8,800 nucleotides of DNA. It comes from Candidatus Kaiserbacteria bacterium RIFCSPLOWO2_01_FULL_54_13. GTDB lineage: Bacteria > Patescibacteriota > Minisyncoccia > Phycocordibacterales > UBA2100. Positions within the stretch are counted from its first letter, which is position 1; each line of letters opens with the position of its first letter. Of this stretch, positions 1 to 5,407 are shown piece after piece. The translations under genes were made by a program, and so were the position numbers. The notes below the pieces were generated by a model. It had not been told where the DNA came from. It did no database searches and saw only the letters and a list, made by a program, of their open reading frames with translations. The stretch lies in NCBI GenBank assembly GCA_001781685.1, contig MFLZ01000019.1, forward strand, positions 1 through 8,800, in the 5' to 3' direction.

Positions 1-392
1 CAATTCGCATGGGAAGCGACTACGACGGTTCTCAAGGTTGCAGCGGCAACGGTACGCCGTACCCACAGGATTGCACCGAGGGGACGACGATCCTGTCGAT
101 CAAATCGTTCAATGGAGATACATGGATCTATTCATACGATCCGGAGACAAAACGAATCTATAGAGCGGAAGCTGGAGGCCCTGCGGGCGGGTATCCGCTG
201 ACTGCCCCCGTCGTAACGATTGACAGCCTGAGTTTCTATGTCGTTGGCACGGCGCGCGGTCTTGCAGATGCCGACAGAGTCCAACCCAAAGTGGTTATCG
301 TCGTTAGGGGATCGGCAGGAGTGGAGAGCACGAAGACACGCACATCGTTTGCGATACAGGCAACTGCGGTGCAACGATTACTGGACCTGTAG
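1..392 (+). CDS. GspJ/PilW-like minor pseudopilin, 3' part
   Basis: The reading frame is open from base 3 to a TAG stop at 390-392, so the gene starts before the window and its prepilin leader is not visible. What is seen is a beta-rich globular region (an acidic, Gly-rich start, then a segment around DTWIYSYDPETKRIYR) ending in TRTSFAIQATAVQRLLDL. A closing 'fxIQttvxqRlldl' strand is, from memory, typical of GspJ/PilW-like minor pseudopilins of Parcubacteria. The product would be an exported subunit of a type IV pilus or type II secretion-like pseudopilus. It is followed 41 bases later by two more prepilin genes on the same strand, which supports the assignment by context. The family call is inferred from a partial sequence. 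Confidence 0.6.
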   Translation, partial: IRMGSDYDGSQGCSGNGTPYPQDCTEGTTILSIKSFNGDTWIYSYDPETKRIYRAEAGGPAGGYPLTAPVVTIDSLSFYVVGTARGLADADRVQPKVVIVVRGSAGVESTKTRTSFAIQATAVQRLLDL

Positions 393-433
393 TTTGTAAA
401 ACGCAAAAACGTAGTCAAATAAGAAACAAGCAC

Positions 434-1063
434 ATGCCTATGAAAAAGATTTCCTCACTACGTACTACGAATTATGTACTATGTTCTAGTTCAGGGTTTA
501 CGCTCATTGAAACTCTAGTCGCCGTTTCTATTCTTACGATGGCAATCGTAGCGCCGATGACCTTGGTCTCAAAAAGTCTCTCTGCGGCGTACTATGCGCG
601 CGACCAGATTGCCGCATTTCACCTCGCCCAAGAAGCTATTGAAACTGTGCGGCACATCCGCGACCACAATATTCTCGTTACGGCGCTCGATACACCAACG
701 GACATACTTGCTGGAATTCCCGTAGGACAGAGGTTCATTGTTGACACGCGCAATGATCGAATCTGGGACGAGACAAACTGGAGCACATGTCTCGGTGGAG
801 AAGTGCCACCACTTAAAACGGACGGTACTTTCCATGGGCATGGCGATTTTCCTTGCGAGCCGAATGAGCCGGGGTGGACACCGACCCGCTTCACTCGGTA
901 TGTTGAGGCGATAGCTGTTGCCTCTGACGAAAACAACATTCCACAGGAGATCAGGATTTCCGTGACCGTCACGTGGCGAGCAAGTTCCCTTCAGCTCCGT
1001 TCCATCACGATTTCCGAGAACCTCTACCGCTGGGTTGAGGACGGTAGCGGCGCACAACCGTAA
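434..1063 (+). CDS. PilV/GspI-like type IV prepilin (minor pilin)
   Basis: Protein of 209 residues with a class III (prepilin) signal. A short leader ends at Gly21, followed by GFTLIETLVAVSIL, so prepilin peptidase would cut between Gly21 and Phe22, and Glu26 is the conserved Glu5 of the mature protein. The hydrophobic helix runs to about residue 45. The stretch LAQEAIETVRHIRDHN (residues 64-79) is the helix typical of PilV/GspI-like proteins. The C-terminal half, with several Cys, would be the globular head. The leader is odd: residues 8-16 (SLRTTNYVL) come from repeated TAC/ACTA words at 456-486. A second ATG at 440 is an equally good start and neither has a Shine-Dalgarno sequence. It lies between two other pilin genes, with only 2 bases before the next one. 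Likely a minor subunit of a surface pilus used in DNA uptake or attachment. Confidence 0.82.
   Translation: MPMKKISSLRTTNYVLCSSSGFTLIETLVAVSILTMAIVAPMTLVSKSLSAAYYARDQIAAFHLAQEAIETVRHIRDHNILVTALDTPTDILAGIPVGQRFIVDTRNDRIWDETNWSTCLGGEVPPLKTDGTFHGHGDFPCEPNEPGWTPTRFTRYVEAIAVASDENNIPQEIRISVTVTWRASSLQLRSITISENLYRWVEDGSGAQP
456..486 (+). repeat. Low-complexity TAC-word repeat in prepilin leader
   Basis: The sequence consists of repeated ACTAC/GTACTA words (CACTACGTACTACGA, then TTATGTACTATG). It encodes the leader peptide of the PilV-like prepilin, upstream of the cleavage site, so it is removed from the mature protein. It has the look of a simple repeat inserted or expanded at a tolerant site. Confidence 0.5.
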
Positions 1064-1065
1064 CT

Positions 1066-1629
1066 ATGTTTAAACAGAAAACAGATAACAGAAAACAGAA
1101 AAGTGCAAGGACCGCACTCCGGACTTTATTTGACGTTCGCAGCCGAGCGGAGCGGGGGTTCACGATTCTCATGGCCGCACTCGTTGCTTCAATTGTACTC
1201 TCACTCGGCACCTCGATATTCGGACTCGTGCAAAAGAGTCTAGTTCTATCATCGATCGGTCGCGACTCGCAGTTCGCCTTCTATGCCGCTGACTCCGGGG
1301 CGGAGTGCGCGCTTTACTGGGACGTGCGACGTAATTACTTCGCGACCTCTGCTCCTCCGGACATTGTCTTTCCGCAGCCGATGTGTGATGGCCAGTCTTT
1401 TTGTGATGAGCTATCTGATTTGTGCACACGCAGTGGATCGTATCCTCAGACCATGAGCTTCCAACTAGAGCCGAACAGCTATTGCGCCAATATAACAGTC
1501 GAGAAATCTCTCGATCCTGATACTGGCGCAGTTCGCACAATCGTGCACGCCGACGGTTTCAGCAGAAGGTGCGATTCGATTTTGGATTCATCCCGGGTTC
1601 TGCAGCGCTCGGTAGAGTTGCACTATTGA
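1066..1629 (+). CDS. PilX/GspK-like prepilin without Glu5
   Basis: Protein of 187 residues with a prepilin-type N terminus: a long basic leader of 31 residues, then a Gly31/Phe32 cleavage site in ERGFTILMAALVASIVLSL and a hydrophobic helix to about residue 58. The segment AFYAADSGAECALYWD (71-86) is the helix seen in PilX-like minor pilins. Position 5 of the mature protein is Met rather than Glu. In type II secretion systems the tip subunit GspK is the one that lacks Glu5, so this protein may also act at the tip; that is inference. The leader begins MFKQKTDNRKQK, encoded by repeated AACAGA words at 1072-1102. The ATG lies 2 bases after the previous stop, so translation is probably coupled. 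It seems to be the last gene of the pilin run. Confidence 0.75.
   Translation: MFKQKTDNRKQKSARTALRTLFDVRSRAERGFTILMAALVASIVLSLGTSIFGLVQKSLVLSSIGRDSQFAFYAADSGAECALYWDVRRNYFATSAPPDIVFPQPMCDGQSFCDELSDLCTRSGSYPQTMSFQLEPNSYCANITVEKSLDPDTGAVRTIVHADGFSRRCDSILDSSRVLQRSVELHY
1072..1102 (+). repeat. Low-complexity AACAGA-word repeat in prepilin leader
   Basis: Near-tandem AACAGAAA / AACAGAT / AACAGAAA / AACAGAAA words begin two codons after the ATG of the PilX-like gene and encode a basic leader (KQKTDNRKQK). A related run of AACAGC words occurs inside gatA at 6140-6168. Confidence 0.5.
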
Positions 1630-1662
1630 AGAAAATAAGGAGTGCAACGACTATATTTTCTT
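1629..1662. repeat. Inverted repeat after pilin operon (possible terminator)
   Basis: AAGAAAATA at 1629-1637 is the exact reverse complement of TATTTTCTT at 1654-1662, with a 16-base loop. It starts at the last base of the PilX-like stop codon, and the 3' arm is T-rich on the plus strand. It could end the pilin transcript, but the stem has only one G-C pair, so it would be a weak terminator. Confidence 0.35.
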
Positions 1663-1663
1663 A

Positions 1664-1707
1664 ACCCGCCTAAGTTTTTGGCTGATGGCCAAAAATTTTG
1701 CGCGGGT
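1664..1707. repeat. Two-tier stem-loop between pilin operon and ligA
   Basis: The outer stem is ACCCGC (1664-1669) with GCGGGT (1702-1707). The inner stem is TTTTTGGC (1675-1682) with GCCAAAAA (1688-1695) around a 5-base loop TGATG. Both stems are perfect. No T-run follows on either strand, so a simple intrinsic terminator is unlikely. It may be part of a dispersed palindromic element together with the next hairpin. Confidence 0.5.
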
Positions 1708-1723
1708 GTATGCTCGTCGCATT

Positions 1724-1779
1724 CATGTCGTCGCTCGAACAGTGTAAAAAGTATTTTTACGTCGTTCTCGCTCGACATG
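1724..1779. repeat. Long imperfect hairpin upstream of ligA
   Basis: The base is CATGTCG (1724-1730) with CGACATG (1773-1779), and the tip is GTAAAAA (1744-1750) with TTTTTAC (1754-1760) around a GTA loop. The middle of the arms also pairs in part. The right foot runs straight into a candidate -10 hexamer (1781-1786), so the structure borders or overlaps the ligA promoter. Confidence 0.5.
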
Positions 1780-1820
1780 ATAAGATTTTCTAATCTCATG
1801 AATTCGATAAGAAAATCTAA
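1778..1820 (+). promoter_or_regulatory. Candidate ligA promoter with paired operator-like sites
   Basis: TGA followed by TAAGAT (1781-1786) resembles an extended -10. Two near-identical quasi-palindromes, TAAGATTTTCTAA (1781-1793) and TAAGAAAATCTAA (1808-1820), lie 27 bases apart. Their cores, AGATTTTCT and AGAAAATCT, are exact reverse complements. The second ends one base before the preferred ligA ATG. No clear -35 is seen. A binding site for a repressor or an RNA hairpin over the start are both possible. Confidence 0.3.
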
Positions 1821-1821
1821 C

Positions 1822-3831
1822 ATGATTCCCAAAGACGTTCGAGATCGTTACCAAAAGCTCAAGACCACGATCAACCGCTATCGGGTCGCGTATCATGTCT
1901 ACGACAAGGAGGAAATCTCGCAGGCCGCGCTCGATTCTCTGAAACACGAGCTTGCAGAAATTGAGAACAAGTATCCCGCTATTATCGCTCCCGATTCTCC
2001 CTCGCAGCGAGTGGCGGGAAAGCCTCTGCCGCAATTCAAGAAGGTGCGGCACAAAGTGCCGCAGTGGTCGTTCAACGATGCATTTACGCCCGTAGAGGCG
2101 CGCGAATTCGACTCGCGCGTGAAGCGATTTTTGAAGCCTTCCTTCGGTGCAGTACATCCGACTTACGTGTGCGAACTTAAGATAGACGGACTCAAGGTGG
2201 TTTTCGACTACGAGAAGGGACTTCTCAAGACTGCCGCGACGCGCGGCGACGGAATAGTAGGTGAGGACGTAACACACAACATCAGAACCATCGAGTCGGT
2301 GCCGCTCTCGCTCGCGCGACCAATAGATATTGTTGTGGAGGGAGAGGTGTGGATGAGTTCCACAAATCTCAAGAAATTGAATGCCCTTCGACAGGCTCAG
2401 GGCGAAGCAAGCTTCGCAAACCCGCGCAACGTCGCGGCAGGCTCCATCCGCCAGCTCGACCCAAAAATTGCCGCCTCTCGCAAACTCGATGTATTTATCT
2501 ATGACGTCGCGCAGACGAGTGAGAAGTTTCCGTCTACACAAGCGGAAGAGCTCGAGTACATGCGAAAGCTCGGGTTCAAGGTTAACCCTCATCCCGTCTT
2601 TGCAAGAAATATTGAGGAAGCGATCGGCTATTGGGAAAAATGGAAGGCCAAAGGTCGGCATCAGGAATATTGGATAGATGGCGTTGTGATCAAGGTGAAC
2701 GAGAAAAAGTACGAGGAGGCACTGGGCTACACCGGGAAAGCTCCGCGATTCGCGATAGCATTCAAGTTCCCCGCGGAGCAGGTCACGACCACTCTCGAAG
2801 ATATCGTCATGCAGGTTGGGCGCACCGGTGTCATCACGCCTGTCGCGCATTTGAAGCCCGTCTCCGTTGCCGGCACCATCGTCTCCCGTGCGACGCTGCA
2901 CAACGAGGACGAGATTAAGCGTCTCGACGTGCGTATCGGCGATACGGTCGTGCTCCAGAAAGCGGGAGACGTGATTCCCGACATCGTGAGCGTCGTTACA
3001 AAGCTACGACCGAGAGGTGCGAAACCGTACAAGTGGCCAACACGCGTGCCGGAGTGCGGCGGCGACGGGCGCATTGAGAGGATTCCCGGGGAAGCTGCGT
3101 GGCGCTGTGTGAATAAGAATTCGTTCGCGGTCATTCGCCGGCGATTCCACAATTTCGCTGGCAAGCACGCTCTCGACATCGAGGGCCTAGGTAAAGAGCG
3201 CGTGGATATGCTTTTGGAAAAAGGCCTCGTGCAACACTACGATGAGATATTTACGCTCACCGAAGGAGATGTACTGAATCTCGAGGGGTTCGCGGAAGTT
3301 TCCGCGAAGAAACTCATTGCGGCTGTCCAAAAGGCCCGGCACGTAGAGCTCGCACGACTGCTTGTCGGCCTTTCCATTCCACAGGTAGGAGAGGAGACCG
3401 CCGTTCTTCTCGCAAAAAAGTTCCGCACCATAGATGCGCTTGCAAAAGCGAGCCTTGAAGAACTTGAAGAGATAGAAGGCATCGGTCCAGTCGTCGCTCA
3501 AGAGATCGTTGGGTGGTTCGCTCTCAAGCGTCATCAAAAACTCGTTGAGAACCTCAAAAAAGTGCTCACGATTTCCAATGAAATGGCAAGGTCTCACCTT
3601 GCCATTCAACCGCTCGCAGGGAAGACATTCGTTCTCACCGGCTCTCTCGAATCGATGTCACGCGATGAAGCCAAAGAAAAGATCCGTGCTTTGGGAGGCG
3701 ATATCTCGAGCTCAGTCTCCAAGAAAACCGATTATGTCGTCGCGGGCGGAGAAGCGGGCTCCAAACTCGCCAAAGCGAATAAGCTGGAAATAAATGTGCT
3801 AAATGAGAAAGAGTTTCTTGATCTTCTTTAG
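1822..3831 (+). CDS. ligA: NAD-dependent DNA ligase LigA
   Basis: Seals nicks in DNA during replication and repair, using NAD to adenylate a lysine. From the ATG at 1822 the protein has 669 residues, the usual size. In order: domain Ia (about 1-60); the nucleotidyltransferase domain with the KIDG motif (K120 is the adenylated lysine) and FANPRN (198-203); the OB fold (about 315-400); a zinc-finger region (about 405-435); helix-hairpin-helix repeats (about 450-570); and a C-terminal BRCT domain (about 597-669). The frame is open back to 1642, but that part runs through palindromes and has no ligase homology, so 1822 is preferred, with ATG 1798 as alternative. Oddities: two NMN-contact residues of domain Ia are replaced (Gln34, Leu37); only two zinc-ligand Cys remain (C412, C429; Val409 and Ser434 stand at the others); and a palindromic repeat encodes residues 188-194. 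The stop overlaps that of the convergent gene. Confidence 0.95.
   Translation: MIPKDVRDRYQKLKTTINRYRVAYHVYDKEEISQAALDSLKHELAEIENKYPAIIAPDSPSQRVAGKPLPQFKKVRHKVPQWSFNDAFTPVEAREFDSRVKRFLKPSFGAVHPTYVCELKIDGLKVVFDYEKGLLKTAATRGDGIVGEDVTHNIRTIESVPLSLARPIDIVVEGEVWMSSTNLKKLNALRQAQGEASFANPRNVAAGSIRQLDPKIAASRKLDVFIYDVAQTSEKFPSTQAEELEYMRKLGFKVNPHPVFARNIEEAIGYWEKWKAKGRHQEYWIDGVVIKVNEKKYEEALGYTGKAPRFAIAFKFPAEQVTTTLEDIVMQVGRTGVITPVAHLKPVSVAGTIVSRATLHNEDEIKRLDVRIGDTVVLQKAGDVIPDIVSVVTKLRPRGAKPYKWPTRVPECGGDGRIERIPGEAAWRCVNKNSFAVIRRRFHNFAGKHALDIEGLGKERVDMLLEKGLVQHYDEIFTLTEGDVLNLEGFAEVSAKKLIAAVQKARHVELARLLVGLSIPQVGEETAVLLAKKFRTIDALAKASLEELEEIEGIGPVVAQEIVGWFALKRHQKLVENLKKVLTISNEMARSHLAIQPLAGKTFVLTGSLESMSRDEAKEKIRALGGDISSSVSKKTDYVVAGGEAGSKLAKANKLEINVLNEKEFLDLL
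2383..2417. repeat. Palindromic repeat inside ligA
   Basis: Two overlapping palindromes. The first has GCCCT (2383-2387) and AGGGC (2399-2403) around TTCGACAGGCTC. The second has GCGAAGC (2402-2408) and GCTTCGC (2411-2417) with a two-base AA gap. The first unit resembles a 'CCTTCGACAaGCTCAGGG' repeat that I recall as dispersed in many bacterial genomes. Here it is in frame and encodes LRQAQGEA in the loop just before FANPRN, where other ligases have a charged segment of similar length. Confidence 0.55.
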
Positions 3832-4250
3832 TAATCCGATTTTGTTGCCTCGATATCAACCACCACAGCATTAAGTTCGCTAACGGCCACTGTTATTTTA
3901 GTTTTTATATCCTGTAAAACCCTCAATAAACTTTGTTGCTTATATTGATCTTCCGTCAAGCCGATGAATGCCCTGCTCATTGGGTTACCTCCCACTAGAG
4001 GATGTGTTGGTTTACCTTCGGGTGTTTTGCCCCTAATGTACGGGCTTTCGCTCGGGACCTTATCTCTTTTGAAGCGCTCTGAAATCTTCATTGTGACCAC
4101 TTCCTCTTCCAATTCCTCGATAACACGTATTGCTTCGTTAAGTTGAGCACGTTCAACAATTTGTGCGGCCCGTGCCTCAGCTGCATCTAGCTTCGGGTTA
4201 GCTGGTCGCTGAATAATATCTTTCAGCTTTCTCTCCCCACTCTCTGCCAT
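3828..4250 (-). CDS. Hypothetical coiled-coil protein
   Basis: I do not recognise this family. The protein has 140 residues. Residues 20-60 are charged and probably form a coiled coil (EARAAQIVERAQLNEAIRVI, then EELEEE). A Pro/Gly-rich middle (about 65-92, SPYIRGKTPEGKPTHPLVGG) follows, and residues 100-135 form a second likely helix. No signal peptide or membrane segment is seen, so it is probably cytoplasmic. The start is supported by an extended -10 (TGT-TACGAT on the minus strand, at 4257-4262) whose last base lies 7 bases before the ATG, implying a leaderless mRNA. Its TAA stop (3828-3830) overlaps the ligA TAG (3829-3831), so the genes are convergent with no room for a terminator. The sequence looks more AT-rich than ligA or gatA, compatible with a different origin. 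Confidence 0.6.
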   Translation of the reverse strand: MAESGERKLKDIIQRPANPKLDAAEARAAQIVERAQLNEAIRVIEELEEEVVTMKISERFKRDKVPSESPYIRGKTPEGKPTHPLVGGNPMSRAFIGLTEDQYKQQSLLRVLQDIKTKITVAVSELNAVVVDIEATKSDY

Positions 4251-4503
4251 ACTGTAATCGTAACACGCTTAACGATCTACTCTTTCCCCCGTATAGTATG
4301 TGGATATGACGGATAAGGTGGATGTTGCCGCGCTTGCGAAGCTCGCGCGGTGGGTGATATTGCGATTCAAGGAGTAATTTCTGCTCATGTTCCCATTCTT
4401 TCAACTGCGAAAGATCACTCGAGTTCCGACGGCAATCGCCGTTCATTTTATGCGGCTTACAAAGAGTACACGAGTGTTTCTTTAGTTTGTGCCGTTTACG
4501 CAT
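4198..4503 (-). CDS. Small CxxC protein with aberrant C-terminal extension
   Basis: The open frame codes for 101 residues, but only the first 50 or so look genuine: a basic start (MRKRHKLKKHSCTLCKPHK) with a CTLC pair and a third Cys, then a charged helix (about 29-47). It resembles small 'KxCxLCKPHK' proteins that I recall as uncharacterised, perhaps zinc or nucleic-acid binding. From 4350 downward the frame is the antisense of the gatC fragment and its promoter, and it overlaps the start of the next minus-strand gene by 53 bases. The native C terminus or stop was therefore probably lost at the junction near 4350. The start lies 3 bases after the toxin stop, so it is likely co-transcribed with the toxin-antitoxin pair. 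Function unknown. Confidence 0.5.
   Translation of the reverse strand: MRKRHKLKKHSCTLCKPHKMNGDCRRNSSDLSQLKEWEHEQKLLLESQYHPPRELRKRGNIHLIRHIHILYGGKSRSLSVLRLQYGREWGEKAERYYSATS
4257..4265 (-). promoter_or_regulatory. Extended -10 for the coiled-coil gene
   Basis: On the minus strand, TGT is followed by TACGAT (plus-strand 4257-4262). The ATG begins 7 bases after the hexamer, so transcription should start at or next to the start codon. It is divergent from, and close to, the promoter of the broken gatC copy. Confidence 0.4.
4292..4297 (+). promoter_or_regulatory. -10 element of the duplicated gatC start
   Basis: TATAGT lies in the 9-base word GTATAGTAT, shared exactly with the intact gatC promoter at 5103-5111. 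A possible -35, TTAACG (4269-4274), sits 17 bases upstream. The ATG of the gatC fragment follows 9 bases after the hexamer. If still active, this promoter would transcribe into the minus-strand cassette from its 3' side. Confidence 0.5.
4306..4377 (+). pseudogene. Truncated second copy of gatC (5' end)
   Basis: The frame reads MTDKVDVAALAKLAR, matching the first 15 residues of the intact GatC at 5116 at all but residue 2 (Thr for Ser). After codon 15 (4350) homology stops abruptly, and the frame ends with 8 unrelated codons and TAA at 4375-4377. At DNA level the 45 bases differ at 10 positions, nearly all silent, so both copies were under selection as proteins before this one was cut. The promoter core is duplicated too. 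It is a gatC remnant disrupted at codon 15/16, or the footprint of a recombination that placed a new gatC start downstream. Confidence 0.75.
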
Positions 4504-4506
4504 ACT

Positions 4507-4752
4507 CTACTTCGGATGTTTTCTAATATTCAACAGGAGATACGTATCGTTCTCGATGCGGAAATAAAACCGGATGCCTCCTGTAACGCGTGCCTGCCAA
4601 ATATCCCGTGCTTCGTCGTATTTTTTCGCTCGTAGCGACGGGTGCCGAATATTGTCCTTGAGAAACTCGGCTTGCTTGTAAAAAGTCTCTCGAATTTCCT
4701 TAGGAAACTTTTGAACTTCACGCCGAATTTGCAGCGTGTGTTCAAGTCTCAT
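4507..4752 (-). CDS. RelE/ParE-superfamily toxin
   Basis: Protein of 81 residues with the RelE/ParE arrangement: two N-terminal helices (about 7-35, with FPKEIRETFYKQAEFLKDN), the RHPSLRAKK turn (36-44), then the strands DIWQARV, IRFYFRIENDTYLLLNIRKH. The pattern with Arg in the third strand and a C-terminal His (H79) is as in RelE-like translation-dependent mRNA interferases, though ParE-type gyrase poisons share the fold, so the target cannot be told from sequence. The start codon overlaps the antitoxin stop (ATGA, 4749-4752), the usual coupling of antitoxin then toxin. A purine-rich AGGGA lies 3 bases before the ATG. The module sits between the two gatC starts and opposes gatC transcription. 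Confidence 0.8.
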   Translation of the reverse strand: MRLEHTLQIRREVQKFPKEIRETFYKQAEFLKDNIRHPSLRAKKYDEARDIWQARVTGGIRFYFRIENDTYLLLNIRKHPK

Positions 4753-5042
4753 GATCCCTTCGCTTCAAGAGATGTCCGAAGTTCTTCCACGGTATCGAAT
4801 GGCCCATAGACACGTCCTTCTTCGATATCCTTCAAACTCGCCTGCAGCCATTTTGGAAGCCTCTTTCCTTTCTTTGGCGCTCCGGAAATTCTTTGCGCAC
4901 GGATTGCCTTTATAATCGGCTTGAATTCGTTCCAAATTTTTTCATCAGCTGAAAAATCCGGGCGCTTTGAAACCGCTCGCTTGATTAACCTGACCTCGGC
5001 CTCAAGCCTTGAAAGACGTTTTTGTATGACGGCGTTGGTCAT
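4749..5042 (-). CDS. Antitoxin partner of the RelE/ParE-like toxin
   Basis: Protein of 97 residues from the ATG at 5042. The frame is open upstream to 5234, but that part is antisense to gatC; only the part from MTNAVIQKRLSRLEAEVRLI on looks real, and a promoter points to the same start. The N-terminal 25 residues form a charged helix. The C-terminal tail (WLQASLKDIEEGRVYGPFDT and on to residue 97) has the 'GxvxGPFdsvEEl' motif common in antitoxins that wrap around RelE-type toxins. It would neutralise the toxin and probably repress the operon. It overlaps the toxin start by 4 bases, which fits the usual order. Confidence 0.78.
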   Translation of the reverse strand: MTNAVIQKRLSRLEAEVRLIKRAVSKRPDFSADEKIWNEFKPIIKAIRAQRISGAPKKGKRLPKWLQASLKDIEEGRVYGPFDTVEELRTSLEAKGS

Positions 5043-5051
5043 AACGCGTCC

Positions 5052-5060
5052 AGTGTAGCA
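5052..5060 (-). promoter_or_regulatory. Extended -10 of the toxin-antitoxin operon
   Basis: On the minus strand, TGC is followed by TACACT (plus-strand 5052-5057). The antitoxin ATG starts 10 bases after the hexamer, giving a 5' leader of a few bases at most. This promoter is back to back with the gatC promoter at 5104-5109, so antitoxin binding here could also affect gatC. Confidence 0.45.
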
Positions 5061-5103
5061 CAAGCGGCTCTTCATCGCACTTCTACGGCCGATAGTCTCG
5101 CGG

Positions 5104-5109
5104 TATAGT
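5104..5109 (+). promoter_or_regulatory. gatC-gatA promoter (-10)
   Basis: TATAGT ends 7 bases before the gatC ATG, placing the transcript start at about the first base of the start codon; there is no Shine-Dalgarno sequence. A weak -35 candidate, TTCTAC, is at 5081-5086. The same core occurs before the broken gatC copy. Confidence 0.55.
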
Positions 5110-5115
5110 ATTCCG

Positions 5116-5406
5116 ATGAGTGACAAGGTAGATGTCGCGGCGTTGGCGAAGCTCGCAAGGCTTGAGGTTTCTGGAGAGGAACTTGCGAAGCTTGAGAAGG
5201 AGATTCCGGATATTCTCGCGTTCGTTGCGACCATTCAGAAGGCGGCAGCCGAGGCACCCAAGCACGAGCCTGCACTTCAGAACGTCATGCGCGCGGACGA
5301 AAATCCCCACGAGAGTGGCGTGCATACCGAAAAGCTTTTGAGCGCGGCTCCAACGCGTGAGGGTGACCGAATCGCCGTAAAACAGGTCATTTCGCGCAAA
5401 AAGTAG
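5116..5406 (+). CDS. gatC: Glutamyl-/aspartyl-tRNA amidotransferase subunit C
   Basis: Protein of 96 residues, normal for GatC. It has the typical helical start (VDVAALAKLARLEVSGEELA), the middle helix (LEKEIPDILAFVATIQ) and the extended C-terminal strap (ADENPHESGV and on). GatC wraps GatA and GatB in the cytoplasmic GatCAB complex, which converts Glu-tRNA(Gln) and/or Asp-tRNA(Asn) to the amidated forms. The gatA ATG follows after one base, so the pair is an operon; gatB is not next to it. The ATG at 5116 is set by homology and by the -10 just upstream. It is divergent from the antitoxin gene. A partial, diverged copy of its 5' end lies about 810 bases upstream. Confidence 0.92.
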   Translation: MSDKVDVAALAKLARLEVSGEELAKLEKEIPDILAFVATIQKAAAEAPKHEPALQNVMRADENPHESGVHTEKLLSAAPTREGDRIAVKQVISRKK

Positions 5407-5407
5407 C

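Noticed and set aside
1642..1821. 60-codon N-terminal extension of LigA
   Set aside because: It runs through four inverted repeats, is Cys/Ser-rich and has no ligase homology. LigA from 1822 has the standard length.
1723..2901. 392-residue open frame on the minus strand
   Set aside because: It is wholly or mostly antisense to ligA, which has full family homology. The frame is a by-product of codon bias and its sequence has no recognisable domain.
5043..5234. 64-codon N-terminal extension of the antitoxin
   Set aside because: The extension is antisense to gatC and its promoter; a promoter and a family-like N terminus place the start at 5042.
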